Assembly: GCA_903939845.1 (NCBI GenBank)
Contig: CAJAIJ010000037.1
Coordinates: 62,001-126,000, forward strand
Direction: 5' to 3'
Length of the DNA stretch: 64,000 nt
From: an uncultured Solirubrobacterales bacterium
GTDB taxonomy: Bacteria; Actinomycetota; Thermoleophilia; Solirubrobacterales; 70-9
This document shows, piece after piece, positions 43,451 to 53,878 of the stretch. The notes below the pieces were generated by a model. That model searched no databases, was not told the origin of the DNA, and saw only the letters and a list, made by a program, of their open reading frames with translations. Each line of letters begins with the position of its first letter. Position 1 is the first letter of the stretch. A program made the translations under genes and the position numbers.

Positions 43451-44975
43451 TATCGGCGTCCTTGAGGCGGGAACCATCCAGCCTCTCGACCGTCTGCTCG
43501 GCCACGTCGGAATCGACCTCGACGAAAGAGAACCTGTCCAGCACCCGGATCGCCGAGATCTGGGAGTCCTCCAGAACTGCGCCTTCGCGAAGTGCCCACT
43601 CGAGGTCGTCCTCGGTGAGCCCGCTCCGCCTGCCGCGGTTGATGAAGAGCTTGGTGGCTCCGTCGGTCGCCTCGGCCGGCTCGCCTCGGTCGTCCCGACC
43701 GCCGGTGGCCGCCGGTTCGGCCCGTGACTCCTCGGCGGGGGCTTCCTCTCCCTCGGCAATCACGGCCGGCTCGTTGCCTTCCCGGCGTCTGCGGCGGCGG
43801 GGCGGGCGGGCGTGCTCGATCCGATCCTCGGGCGCCTCCCAGGCCGTGATCGTCGTACCTGCCTCCTTCTCGATCACGGCGAGGTCCGGCCGCTGGTCCG
43901 GGGTCACGAAGGTGATCGCCCTGCCGGTCCGGCCGGCTCGACCGGTCCGGCCGATCCTGTGGACGTAGGTCTCGGAGGAGTTCGGAATGTCGTAGTTGAT
44001 GATGTGGGTCACGTGCTCGATGTCGAGGCCACGAGCGGCGATGTCGGTTGCGACCAGCAGCGGGACCCTCCCGCCCTTGAAGGCGATCATCACGCCGTCC
44101 CTGGTGCCCTGGCTCAAATCTCCGTGCAGAGCCTTGACGTTCATCCCCCGGTTTTTGAGATCCCGCTCGAGCCGGCTGGCGCCGATCTTGGTCCGACAGA
44201 ACATGATCGCCTGCTCGGGCTCTTCGGCCTTGAGCAGCTCGATCAGACGATCGGTCTTCTGTTTCCCGGCGACCTCGACGAAAGCCTGACTGACGGAGTC
44301 CACGGTCAGCTTCTTCGGGGTGATCTTGACCGTGACCGGGTCGTACATGTAAGTCTCGGCGAGTCGCTTGATCGGGGGCGGCATGGTGGCCGAGAACAGA
44401 GCCGTCTGACGTCCCGAGGGACACATGCGGATGATCTTCTCCACGTCCTCGATGAAGCCGAGGTCGAGCATCTCGTCGGCTTCGTCGAGCACCACGAACC
44501 TGGCGGCGGTCAGGACAAGAGAGCGGCGCGAAATCAGATCCTTCACCCGGCCGACGGTGGCCACGACCACATGGGCTCCGGCCCTCAGCTGTGCCTGCTG
44601 GCTCTTGATCGGAGCGCCACCGAAGACGGCGACGATCTCGATGTCGAGGTGTTCTGCATACGAGCGAAGCTCCTGGGTGACCTGGATGCAGAGCTCGCGG
44701 GTCGGGGTCAGGATGATCGCCTGGACCTCGTCGCTGGCCGGATCGAGGTACTGGAGCATCGGCAGGCCGAAGGCCGCCGTCTTGCCGGTCCCCGTCTGGG
44801 CCTGACCGATCACGTCGAGGCCGTCGAGCAGGGCCGGGATCGCCTGTTCCTGAATCGGGCTCGGGTCTTTGAAGCCGATCTCATCGATCGCCTGAAGGAG
44901 CTCGGAGTTGAGTCCGAGCTCTGCGAACGTCCTGGTCTCGGCGTCCGTCTCGGCTCTGGTTTCGGTGTCGCTCAT
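43425..44975 (-). CDS. DEAD-box RNA helicase with DbpA-like C-terminal domain (516 aa)
   Basis: ATP-dependent RNA helicase. Q-motif FKDPSPIQEQ, Walker A AQTGTGKT (59-66), PTRELC, DEAD box VLDEADEM, SAT motif FSATMPPP, and HRIGRTGRAGRTG (motif VI). After the core: an Arg-rich and acidic linker (RPPRRRRRREG then EEAPAEESRAEP), then a C-terminal DbpA-type RNA-binding domain (KLFINRGRRSGLTEDDLEWALREGA...). Acts in ribosome assembly or mRNA turnover. ATG 44975 overlaps the stop of the MDR gene as TGATG. The upstream frame to 45287 is a shadow. Confidence 0.95.
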   Translation of the reverse strand: MSDTETRAETDAETRTFAELGLNSELLQAIDEIGFKDPSPIQEQAIPALLDGLDVIGQAQTGTGKTAAFGLPMLQYLDPASDEVQAIILTPTRELCIQVTQELRSYAEHLDIEIVAVFGGAPIKSQQAQLRAGAHVVVATVGRVKDLISRRSLVLTAARFVVLDEADEMLDLGFIEDVEKIIRMCPSGRQTALFSATMPPPIKRLAETYMYDPVTVKITPKKLTVDSVSQAFVEVAGKQKTDRLIELLKAEEPEQAIMFCRTKIGASRLERDLKNRGMNVKALHGDLSQGTRDGVMIAFKGGRVPLLVATDIAARGLDIEHVTHIINYDIPNSSETYVHRIGRTGRAGRTGRAITFVTPDQRPDLAVIEKEAGTTITAWEAPEDRIEHARPPRRRRRREGNEPAVIAEGEEAPAEESRAEPAATGGRDDRGEPAEATDGATKLFINRGRRSGLTEDDLEWALREGAVLEDSQISAIRVLDRFSFVEVDSDVAEQTVERLDGSRLKDADIRVEVARS

Positions 44976-45928
44976 CAGGTGAGGAGGGGATCGATCAGCA
45001 ATTTGCCGACCGTGCCCCGCGAGGCTATACGTTCGAGCGCCTCGGCCGCTTCTGCCAGCGGCCATGTACCGCCGATCACAGTCTTCAGTCGACCGGATGC
45101 GGCCAGCTCGAAGACCCTCTCCAGACTCCCGGAGACGAGCTCGGGACGGGCAAGGACGTGGTTCATCCAGAAACCGGCCACGGACCAGCTGTTCTTCAGC
45201 AACCGGCCGGTCCGGATCTCGTTCTGCTGGCGCGAGGCAATACCGAAGACGACCATCCGGCCGAACGGGGCCAGCGCCTCGAGGCATTGGTCGAACGCGG
45301 GGCCACCGGCCGTCTCGACGATCACGTCGACCGGTGCACCGCCATTTGCCTCGATCACGGCCTCGGTCAGGTGATCGCCACGGGAGTCGATCGCGGCATC
45401 GGCTCCGAGCTCCAGGACGAAGTCCCGCTTCTCGGGGGACGAGGCCAGGCCGATCACCCTTCCGGCTCCGAGCTGGCGCGCGATCTGGACCACGAGGCTT
45501 CCGGTGCCACCCGCAGCCGCGTTGACGACCACCGACTCTCCCGGTCTCAGACCGGCCGAGACCCGGAGCATCGCGTCGGCCGAGAGGCCCTGGACCAGGA
45601 GGGCCGCAGCCTCGTCGTCGTCCACCGAATCGGGAATCCGGACCAGAGCGGCGACATCAACGGCGGCCAGCTCGGCATAGGCCCCGTTCGGGACGATCGC
45701 GGCGACCCGGATGCCCTCGGGCGTGGTGCCGACGAGCTCGACCCCGGGCACGAGCGGAAGCTGCTGGGCTGCGACGTACTCGTTGCGGGTGGTGAGCGTG
45801 TCGGCGAAATTGACCCCTGCCCGGACGACCCTGACCAGGGTCTGACCCGGTCCCGGCACCGGGTCGGGCAACTCGACCAGCTCCATCGCATCGGGTCCTC
45901 CGAACTCGGAGATCTGCATCGCCCTCAT
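44975..45928 (-). CDS. Zinc-independent quinone oxidoreductase/MDR family protein (317 aa)
   Basis: Medium-chain dehydrogenase/reductase. MQISEFGGPDAMELVELPDP start, VVNAAAGGTGSLVVQIARQLGAG (NADPH-binding), IGLASSPEKRDFVLELGADAAID, and the terminal EAAEALERIASRGTVGKLLI. The Cys ligands of the catalytic zinc are not seen, consistent with the quinone-reductase branch. ATG 45928 chosen; the longer frame to 46036 overlaps the divergent promoter region. Followed by the helicase gene with 1-nt overlap of stop and start. Confidence 0.9.
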   Translation of the reverse strand: MRAMQISEFGGPDAMELVELPDPVPGPGQTLVRVVRAGVNFADTLTTRNEYVAAQQLPLVPGVELVGTTPEGIRVAAIVPNGAYAELAAVDVAALVRIPDSVDDDEAAALLVQGLSADAMLRVSAGLRPGESVVVNAAAGGTGSLVVQIARQLGAGRVIGLASSPEKRDFVLELGADAAIDSRGDHLTEAVIEANGGAPVDVIVETAGGPAFDQCLEALAPFGRMVVFGIASRQQNEIRTGRLLKNSWSVAGFWMNHVLARPELVSGSLERVFELAASGRLKTVIGGTWPLAEAAEALERIASRGTVGKLLIDPLLT

Positions 45929-46073
45929 GCGCCCATGTTGGCAGGACTGCGCCGGATCCGTGCGGGCAGCACTAGGATCACGGACGCCCGAAGTCGTCGG
46001 CCTACAGGACTGATGCCGGAGCCGACACGGGACCATTCAGGGAAACGACAGAGAACCGGGAGACACCAGCCAG

Positions 46074-46988
<915 letters not shown>

Positions 46989-47097
46989 TCGAAGACTTTC
47001 CCGAGTAACGCGGGCTTGCCATCCCGATCCCGTCAGGTGCGATACTGACCGACAGACGGAGAGAAAGAGAGCAACAGGAGAAGGGCGCGAGACAGGT

Positions 47098-48471
47098 ATG
47101 CCGAACGAAACCGAGGTTGTAGCCGAAGAGACGGTGGCAAACTCCGAAGAAACCCTCACGGTCACGGACAACCGGACCGGCAAGAGCTACGAGCTGCCGA
47201 TCGTCGACGACACGATCCGGGCAATGGATCTGAGGCAGATCAAGGTCCGTGAAGAGGACTTCGGGATGATGGCCTTCGACCCGGCCTTCACCAACACGGC
47301 CGCCTGCAGGTCGTCGATCACCTACATCGACGGCGAGGCCGGAATCCTCGAACACCGTGGGATCCCGATCGAGCAGCTCTGCGAGCACTCGACCTTCCTC
47401 GAGGTCGCCTACCTCCTGGTCTACGGGGAGCTGCCGACCAGGCCCCAGCTCGAGGACTGGACATTCGACATCACGACCCACACCTTCGTCCACGAGGACA
47501 TCAAGCAGTTCCTCAAGGGCTTCCGCTATGACGCCCACCCGATGGGGATGCTGCTCGCCACCGTAGGTGCGCTCTCGACCTTCTACCCGGGATCGAAGAA
47601 CACGGGTGACCAGATCGAGCGCTACCTGGCGACCATCCGCCTGCTGGCCAAGGTCCCGACTCTCGCCGCCTTCTCCTATCGGCACAACATGGGTCTCCCC
47701 TACGTCTACCCGGACAACGACCTCTCCTACTCCGAGAACTTCCTCTCGATGCTGTTCAAGATGACCGAGGTCAAGTACGAGCCCGACCCGAGACTGGCCA
47801 GGGCGCTCGACGTCCTCTTCATCCTCCATGCCGACCACGAGCAGAACTGCTCGACCAGCGCCGTGCGTGACGTAGGTTCCTCGGACGTCGACCCCTACTC
47901 GGCCGTTGCCGCCGGAGTCGCAGCCCTCTACGGACCGCTCCATGGCGGAGCCAACGAGGCCGTCCTGAAGATGTTGCGGCGGATCGGTTCGGTCGAGGAG
48001 ATCCCGGCCTTCCTCGAGAGCGTCAAGAACCGCGAGGAGAAGCTGATGGGCTTCGGGCACCGGGTCTACAAGAACTACGACCCGCGGGCAAAGATCATCA
48101 AGAGCCATGCCGATGGCGTTTTCGAGGCCACTGAGTACAACCCGCTGGTGGAGATCGCGACCGAGCTGGAGAAGCGAGCTCTCGACGACGAGTTCTTCAC
48201 CTCGAGGAAGCTCTACCCGAACGTCGACTTCTACTCGGGGATCATCTATGAGGCACTGAAGATCCCGCCCGAGATGTTCACCGTGATCTTCGCGATCCCG
48301 AGGACCGCCGGGTGGCTCGCCCAATGGATGGAGATGTCCGACGATCCCGACAAGAAGATCTCGCGGCCTCGCCAGATCTACTGCGGTCGACGTAACGAGG
48401 ACTACGTCCCGCTGGGCGAGCGGGAAGGTCCCGACACGATCGAGGGACCTCCGGCCACCCGCCCCTCCTGA
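47098..48471 (+). CDS. gltA: Citrate synthase
   Basis: Condenses acetyl-CoA with oxaloacetate. 457 aa. SSITYIDGEAGILEHRGIPIEQL near residue 60, the catalytic His in YGPLHGGANEAV (about residue 283), GFGHRVYKNYDPRAKI with the second His (about 320), and the C-terminal IPRTAGWLAQWMEM. The length and the N-terminal extension match hexameric (type II-like) actinobacterial citrate synthases. GATACT (about 47040) may be the -10 with TTGCCA upstream, although the spacer is long. Confidence 0.96.
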   Translation: MPNETEVVAEETVANSEETLTVTDNRTGKSYELPIVDDTIRAMDLRQIKVREEDFGMMAFDPAFTNTAACRSSITYIDGEAGILEHRGIPIEQLCEHSTFLEVAYLLVYGELPTRPQLEDWTFDITTHTFVHEDIKQFLKGFRYDAHPMGMLLATVGALSTFYPGSKNTGDQIERYLATIRLLAKVPTLAAFSYRHNMGLPYVYPDNDLSYSENFLSMLFKMTEVKYEPDPRLARALDVLFILHADHEQNCSTSAVRDVGSSDVDPYSAVAAGVAALYGPLHGGANEAVLKMLRRIGSVEEIPAFLESVKNREEKLMGFGHRVYKNYDPRAKIIKSHADGVFEATEYNPLVEIATELEKRALDDEFFTSRKLYPNVDFYSGIIYEALKIPPEMFTVIFAIPRTAGWLAQWMEMSDDPDKKISRPRQIYCGRRNEDYVPLGEREGPDTIEGPPATRPS

Positions 48472-48487
48472 CCTCCGGGATCCGGCA

Positions 48488-48832
48488 TTGGCCGCCTGGA
48501 AGATGACAGTGCGCGAGGGTTCGAACGTGTCGAGGACGAACTTCGACGACCTCGATTCGGCAATCACCGCCGCTCGCGAGAAGACGGCCGAGATCCTGAC
48601 CGGCCAGCCGATGAAGCCGGTCAAGGCGATCCGGGACTACGAGCCGGCCCAGCTGGTGCGAGCCAGGATCGAGATTTCGGGAAAGGGTCTGATCTCGCCA
48701 CCGACGGCCGGAGTCGACATCCAGGGCGACCTCACCCTGACCGGGTTCACCGGAGGGATAAGGCGCAAGCCGCTCGAGGGCGACTCGCTGCGCGAGGTGT
48801 TCAGGGAGATCCGGGAGGCCCTCGAGAAATGA
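48488..48832 (+). CDS. Small hypothetical protein (114 aa)
   Basis: Mixed alpha/beta with no membrane segment: MTVREGSNVSRTNFDDLDSAITAAREK..., YEPAQLVRARIEISGKGLISPPTAGVDIQGDLTLTGFTGGIRRKPL. TTG start at 48488 or ATG 48503 (MTVREGS), both possible. Stop overlaps the next gene as ATGA. It follows citrate synthase by 16 bp, so may belong to that transcript. No function recognised. Confidence 0.65.
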   Translation: MAAWKMTVREGSNVSRTNFDDLDSAITAAREKTAEILTGQPMKPVKAIRDYEPAQLVRARIEISGKGLISPPTAGVDIQGDLTLTGFTGGIRRKPLEGDSLREVFREIREALEK

Positions 48833-49158
48833 ACGGACCATCCGGAACGTCAGGGCAGGAGATCCCCAAGGGGTCATACCCGGCCGGCAGGCGGGTTCGG
48901 CTTCCTGCAGGTGCCGAGCGGCCGATCACGATCTTCGTGAACGGGGTCCCGCAGAGCGAAGGCGAGGACTACGCGATCGAGTCGGGGACCGTGGTCTTCA
49001 CCCGGCAGCTCCTGAAAGAAGAGATCGGACTCGGCCGTTGGGTGGCGATGCTCCTCGGTCTGTTCGGCACCTATCGGGTCAACGAGACGGTCGACGTCGA
49101 GTTCGGCCGCGGTGGTCGGCGAGAGCTGGCCTCCGACCTGAAGATCCTGCCGGACTGA
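48829..49158 (+). CDS. Small hypothetical protein (109 aa), coupled to the previous gene
   Basis: An extended beta-like N-terminus (YPAGRRVRLPAGAERPITIFVNGVPQSEGEDYAIESGTVVFT) that resembles a small immunoglobulin- or carbohydrate-like fold, then a short hydrophobic segment WVAMLLGLFGTYRVNETVDVEFG. No family known. Starts within the stop of its neighbour (ATGA), so the pair is made together. Confidence 0.65.
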   Translation: MNGPSGTSGQEIPKGSYPAGRRVRLPAGAERPITIFVNGVPQSEGEDYAIESGTVVFTRQLLKEEIGLGRWVAMLLGLFGTYRVNETVDVEFGRGGRRELASDLKILPD

Positions 49159-49168
49159 CCGGGCAGGC

Positions 49169-50086
49169 CTAGTCGAAGACGTACAGGAGCAGGAAGGCCG
49201 CCAGAGCGAAGACGACTCCGGCCGCGATCATCCCCTTGTCCTCGGCGACGATGGCTGCGGTCGAGCGGTCGTCCGAGCGATCGTAGATCAGGTAGAGGTA
49301 GCGGAAGATCCCGTAGACCACGGGAGGGATGGTCAGCATCATCCGACTGCCGATGAGCGGCGAGTAGACCGTGTAGATCGCGTAGCTGATCACGGTCGCA
49401 GTGGTCACCATCGCGACCATCTGGTCGAGGAAGGGGAGCGAGTAGTGCTCCAGGACCGGACGCGAGGAGGTTCCCTCGTGGAGCTCCGAGACGGCCTCCT
49501 GGCGGCGCTTGGTGAAGCCGAGGAAGCAGGCGAGGGCGCCGGTGCAGAGGATCAGCCACTCGGAAGCCGTGGTATCGACCGCCTCGGCGCCGGCCATCAC
49601 CCTGAGGATGAACAGGGCGGCCAGGGTCATCACGTCGATGATCACGATCTGCTTGAGACCGAACGAGTAGCCCATCTGGATCACGCCGTAGCCGGCAACC
49701 ATCAGCCCGACCTGCCACCCGACGGCCAGGAAGGCGAGGACGAGAGCACCGGCGGCGAGGACGGCGGCGAGGACCCAGGCGGCGGAGATCGGGAGCTGGC
49801 CGGCCGCGATCGGCCTGAATCGCTTCTTCGGGTGCTGCCTGTCCAGTTCGACGTCGTTGAGGTCATTGACGAAGTAGCCGGCGCTGGAGATGGCGCAGAA
49901 GGCGACGAAGGTGAGGAAGGCCTGGCCGACCGCCCAGGGATCCGTTACCTGACCGGAGAAGAGAAGGCCGGCGAAGACGAGGACGTTCTTGACCCACTCG
50001 TGGGGACGGGCCGTCTTCAGGGCCGCCCTGAAGGGAGACCTGTCGGGCAGGCCGGGAGGGCTGTTTTCAGTGGTGGTTGATTCCAT
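49169..50086 (-). CDS. UbiA-family prenyltransferase, decaprenyl-phosphate phosphoribosyltransferase-like (305 aa)
   Basis: Polytopic (about nine helices). RPHEWVKNVLVFAGLLFS start, first Asp-rich motif NDLNDVELDRQHPKKRFRPIAAG, second region FGLKQIVIIDVMTLAALFILRVMAG and TKRRQEAVSELHEGTSSRPVLEHYSLPF. This pattern is that of the branch that transfers 5-phosphoribose to decaprenyl phosphate, the first committed step for arabinose donors in mycobacteria. In this lineage the product may serve another wall polymer. 108 bp after the AGPS-like gene on the same strand. Confidence 0.87.
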   Translation of the reverse strand: MESTTTENSPPGLPDRSPFRAALKTARPHEWVKNVLVFAGLLFSGQVTDPWAVGQAFLTFVAFCAISSAGYFVNDLNDVELDRQHPKKRFRPIAAGQLPISAAWVLAAVLAAGALVLAFLAVGWQVGLMVAGYGVIQMGYSFGLKQIVIIDVMTLAALFILRVMAGAEAVDTTASEWLILCTGALACFLGFTKRRQEAVSELHEGTSSRPVLEHYSLPFLDQMVAMVTTATVISYAIYTVYSPLIGSRMMLTIPPVVYGIFRYLYLIYDRSDDRSTAAIVAEDKGMIAAGVVFALAAFLLLYVFD

Positions 50087-50194
50087 CGATCGGGAGGTCC
50101 GAAAAGGGGGAGGCGGGACCGGTCGGCAAGGCTAGCGCCTGGCCCCGTCCCCGGAGAGGGCGGCGGGACCGGTGAAGCCAGTCCTTCATGGCGC

Positions 50195-51835
50195 TCAGGT
50201 CGGGTCCGGTCGGTCGACCAGGACTCCGGGGTTGAGCATCCAGGAGGGATCGACCCCGGACTTGGCCGACGCGAGCGCTGCGGCGAACGGCTCCGGCCGC
50301 TGGCGGTCATACCACGGCCTGTGGTCCCTGCCGACGGCGTGGTGATGGGTGATCGTGCCTCCGGCGGTTGCGATCGCCTCCGAGGCCGCCCGCTTGATCT
50401 CGTCCCACTGCTCGACCTCGCCCCCCCTGACCGCCGGGGCGATCACGGTGAAATAGGGGGCGGCGCCATCGGGGTATACATGGGTCAGCCGGCAGGTGAC
50501 CCTCGGCGGCAGGCTCCCGGGAGTTCCGGCATCGAGCGCGGCCCGAACGGTCGCCTCGACCACAGAGCCGTGGAACTCGGCGAACCGATCCCAGGTGATC
50601 GCGCTCTCGAAGGTCTCGCTGAGAACGCCGCAGCAGACGAGGGTGTCCCGCAGGTAGGGGGCCATCAGGAAGGCGGTTCGCCACCGCCCCGCACCGGACT
50701 CGTCCTCGCCGTCCGGTCCCTGGCCGTCCACGACCCTCCGGGCACGGACCTCGCCGCCGCTGGCCGTTGCGATCCCGACTGCCCGATCGAGCATCTCCCC
50801 GACCGGGACCGTGGCCGACTCGAAGCCCAACAGGAGGAGGTCTTCTGAGCCGTCACCGGCCATCATCATGGCGGCTTCGTTTCGATCGATCAGTCGGCAG
50901 TTCGAGGGTGCCAGACCGGACTGGGCAATCTCCCGGACGGCTCCGGTGGCGGCCTCGACGAAGTCCGTGAAACCGATCGTGGCCGATGCCCTGAAGACGG
51001 GTCGGGGCCGAACCCGCACCCAGGAGTCGGTGATCACACCGAGGGTTCCCTCCGATCCGATCAACAGCCGGTCCGGGGAGGGTCCGGCGCCCGAGCCGGG
51101 AAGGCGCCGGCTCTGCCAGAGCCCGGAAGGGGTGACGGCGGTCACCGACTCGACCAGATCGTCGATGTGGGTCTCCCCGGTGGCGAAGTGTCCGCCGGCC
51201 CGGGTCGCGACCCAGCCCCCGAGGGTCGAGAACTCGAAGGACTGCGGGAAGTGCCTGAGGGTCAGATCGTGTTCACGCAACATCGCCTCCAGCGCCGGAC
51301 CCCTGGCCCCGGCTTCGATCCGGGCCGATCCCGAAACGGAATCCACCTCGAGGACAGAAGCCATCTCCCTGAGATCGAGGCTGATCACGGGCCGCTCCGG
51401 ATCATCGAGTCTGGGTTCGACCCCGCCTACGACCGAGGTGCCCCCACCGAAAGGGATCACTGCGGCCCCCGCCGAGTCGGCCCGCTCGAGTACGAGCTCG
51501 ACCTCCTCGCGATCGGCCGGGAAGGCGACGACGTCGGGAGGGTTCTCGAACTCACCGCGGTGGCCCCGGACGACATCCCGATAGGCCTTGCCGAGCGAGT
51601 GGACCAGGCGCTCGTGCCGGTCGGAGGTGAAGAGCCCCTCGCGACCCTCGGGCAACTCGATGCGAGGCCCGGCGAGAACGACCTCTTCGGCGGCGACGGG
51701 CTCGACCGGCTCCTCCCCGAAGCCGAACATCTGACGGACCCCGGACGCCGCCTCGTTCAGTTCACGGGACGACGGAGCCTGGTCCTCGAAACCCCAGCCC
51801 CAGTGCTTAAGACGACGCACCGACGAATCGGCCAC
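50195..51835 (-). CDS. Alkyldihydroxyacetonephosphate synthase (AGPS)-like FAD flavoprotein (546 aa)
   Basis: FAD-binding (PCMH/VAO-type) enzyme. HWGWGFED at the N-terminus and HHHAVGRDHRPWYDRQRPEPF near the C-terminus with LNPGVL are typical AGPS signatures; FAD-binding VIPFGGGTSVVGG, then FSTLGGWVATRAGGHF and RLLIGSEGTLGVI. AGPS replaces the acyl chain of acyl-DHAP by a long-chain alcohol to form the ether bond of alkylglycerolipids. Its 5' neighbour is a fatty acyl-CoA reductase-like gene 4 bp upstream on the same strand, which would make the alcohol. Function as AGPS remains to be shown; some actinobacterial relatives have other roles. Confidence 0.82.
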   Translation of the reverse strand: MADSSVRRLKHWGWGFEDQAPSSRELNEAASGVRQMFGFGEEPVEPVAAEEVVLAGPRIELPEGREGLFTSDRHERLVHSLGKAYRDVVRGHRGEFENPPDVVAFPADREEVELVLERADSAGAAVIPFGGGTSVVGGVEPRLDDPERPVISLDLREMASVLEVDSVSGSARIEAGARGPALEAMLREHDLTLRHFPQSFEFSTLGGWVATRAGGHFATGETHIDDLVESVTAVTPSGLWQSRRLPGSGAGPSPDRLLIGSEGTLGVITDSWVRVRPRPVFRASATIGFTDFVEAATGAVREIAQSGLAPSNCRLIDRNEAAMMMAGDGSEDLLLLGFESATVPVGEMLDRAVGIATASGGEVRARRVVDGQGPDGEDESGAGRWRTAFLMAPYLRDTLVCCGVLSETFESAITWDRFAEFHGSVVEATVRAALDAGTPGSLPPRVTCRLTHVYPDGAAPYFTVIAPAVRGGEVEQWDEIKRAASEAIATAGGTITHHHAVGRDHRPWYDRQRPEPFAAALASAKSGVDPSWMLNPGVLVDRPDPT

Positions 51836-51838
51836 CGG

Positions 51839-53878
51839 CTACCAGTGCACGCCGCGCAGCAGGTGGGCGAAGGCGACCGCCTCGGCCGAGGTCGCCTCGA
51901 TCTGCTGCTCGACCTCCGCCTCGGTCCCGGTCCCGGTCCCGGCCTCGGTCCCGGTCTTGGCCGAAGCCGCCTTCGACTCGGGGAAGAGCTTGTAGCCCAT
52001 GTTGAGGACCCGGTCGCTGGTCTTGGGCGAGAGCGCATAGAGCAGCTCGCCGAAGTTGCCGAGGGCGGTTGCGACCTTCTTCGGCCGGTCGATCATCGCC
52101 CCGGTGATCATCTCGGCAGCGTCATCGGGGCTGCTGGTCGGGAATGCGTCGTACATCCGGGTGGGGGCGATCATCGGAGTCCGGACCAGTGGCATGTAGA
52201 TCGCCGTGATGTGGACCCCGTCGTCGATCACCTCGGACGCGACCGAACGGCCGAAGGCGTCGAGTGCCGCCTTGGAGGCGATGTAGGCCGAGAACCTCGG
52301 CACGTTGGTCTGGACCCCGATCGAGGAGACGTTGATGATGTGACCGCTCTTTCGCTCCCGCATCTTCGGCAGGAGCGCCAGGATCAACTTCAGCGAACCG
52401 AAGTAGTTGAGCTGCATGGTCCGCTCGTAGTCGTGGAACCGGTCGTAGGAGAGCCCGACCGAACGCCGGATCGATCGACCGGCATTGTTGACGAGGATGT
52501 CCACGTGGCCGTGCTCCTCCAGGACCTCGCCAGCCATCCGCTCGACGTCCTCGACATCGGAGAGATCACAGGGATGTATCGAGGCCAATCCGCCAGTCCT
52601 CTCTATCTCTTCCTTGAGCTCGGCAAGCTTGTCCGTGGAGCGAGCCACGAGCAGGACCCGGCCACCGGCCTCTCCGACCTTGAGCGCCGTGGCCCGGCCG
52701 ATTCCGGAAGAGGCCCCGGTGATCATCACGTTGCGGCCCCGGACGGCTCCGGTCAACGTCCGGTCCCTGGGCAGTCCGGGGTCGAGGTTCTGCTCCCAGT
52801 ACTCCCAGAGGCGATCGGCGTAGGCCGCGAGCGGGGGCACCGAGATGTCGGTACCCGCCAGAGCGTCGAGCGTGTTCGAGCAGTCGAAGTCGGTCGGGTA
52901 GTTGACGTAGACCAGGACCTCGGACGGGATCCCGAGTTCGTCGAGCGCGAGGCGGGCAGCGAGGCGGGCCGGAGCCAGAAGGCCGAGCCCGGCGAGTCCA
53001 CCGGTCAACGAGGAGGGAACGAGATCGAGCAGGCGGGAGTCCAGCCTGACCGACATCTGCGGAGCATGGGCTTCGCGGGCGAACAGGTTGATGATCTGCC
53101 CCGCGGTCAACGGGTCGGGGTCGGTCAGGTGGAAGGTCTGACCGTCACGGCCCTCGAGATGGGCAATGTGATCCATCGCGGCGGCCACGAAGTCGACCGG
53201 GACGACGTTGATCCGGCGGCCTTCGATACCTACGGTCGGAAGCCAGTCGGGCAACACCGAACCGAAACGCTTGATCGCACTGAAGAAGTAGTAGGGACCG
53301 TCGATCTTGTCCATCTCGCCGGTTTCGGAATCGCCGACGACGACCCCCGGTCGGTAGACCCGGAAAGGCCGGTCGAGGTCCTCCCTGACGATCTTCTCGG
53401 ACTCGTGCTTGGTCCGGAAGTAGGCGTGCTGATCGAGATCGGTCGCCTGCTCGAACATGTTCTCGCGCCAGGTGCCCCGGTAGAGGCCGGCCGCCGCGAT
53501 CGAGCTGGCGAGATGGAAACAGCCGACTCCGAGCTGATTTGCCAGCTGGACGGCGTTCCGGGTTCCGTCCACGTTGCCCTTCTCGATGGTGGCAGCGTCT
53601 GCCTTCATGTCGTAGATCGCGGCGAGGTGGAAGAAGTGGTCGATCTTGCCTGTCAGCTCCTCGATCCGGTCTTCGTCCAGACCCATCATCGGTTCCGAGA
53701 TGTCGCCGATCACCGGGACTACCTCGAACCCGGCGGTACCCCAGCCGGCGATCAGGTCCTCGAGCCGGCCCTTCGACTCCTCCCTGACCAGCGCGTACAC
53801 GGTGCCGCCCCGGGCCAGGAGCTTCCCGATCAGGTAGCGACCGATGAAACCTGTCCCTCCGGTGACGAAGTAGTTCAT
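51839..53878 (-). CDS. Fused SDR, fatty acyl-CoA reductase-like (679 aa)
   Basis: Two Rossmann domains. N-terminal NAD_binding_4/Male-sterile type (TGGTGFIG at residues 6-13; YFRTKHESEKIV with Y and K of the YxxxK site), then a classical SDR (MITGASSGIGRAT, NNAGRSIRR, YIASKAALDAFG). This architecture and size match bacterial fatty acyl-CoA reductases (Marinobacter FACoAR, mycobacterial AcrA1) that reduce acyl-CoA to fatty alcohol. A low-complexity TGTEAGTGTGTEAE tail near the C-terminus arises from short repeats. GGAGGAG 6 nt before ATG 53878. Adjacent to the AGPS-like gene. Confidence 0.82.
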   Translation of the reverse strand: MNYFVTGGTGFIGRYLIGKLLARGGTVYALVREESKGRLEDLIAGWGTAGFEVVPVIGDISEPMMGLDEDRIEELTGKIDHFFHLAAIYDMKADAATIEKGNVDGTRNAVQLANQLGVGCFHLASSIAAAGLYRGTWRENMFEQATDLDQHAYFRTKHESEKIVREDLDRPFRVYRPGVVVGDSETGEMDKIDGPYYFFSAIKRFGSVLPDWLPTVGIEGRRINVVPVDFVAAAMDHIAHLEGRDGQTFHLTDPDPLTAGQIINLFAREAHAPQMSVRLDSRLLDLVPSSLTGGLAGLGLLAPARLAARLALDELGIPSEVLVYVNYPTDFDCSNTLDALAGTDISVPPLAAYADRLWEYWEQNLDPGLPRDRTLTGAVRGRNVMITGASSGIGRATALKVGEAGGRVLLVARSTDKLAELKEEIERTGGLASIHPCDLSDVEDVERMAGEVLEEHGHVDILVNNAGRSIRRSVGLSYDRFHDYERTMQLNYFGSLKLILALLPKMRERKSGHIINVSSIGVQTNVPRFSAYIASKAALDAFGRSVASEVIDDGVHITAIYMPLVRTPMIAPTRMYDAFPTSSPDDAAEMITGAMIDRPKKVATALGNFGELLYALSPKTSDRVLNMGYKLFPESKAASAKTGTEAGTGTGTEAEVEQQIEATSAEAVAFAHLLRGVHW

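Noticed and set aside
44976-45287. N-terminal extension of the DEAD-box helicase
   Set aside because: Arg-rich shadow of the oxidoreductase gene; ATG 44975 forms a TGATG overlap and starts just before the Q motif.
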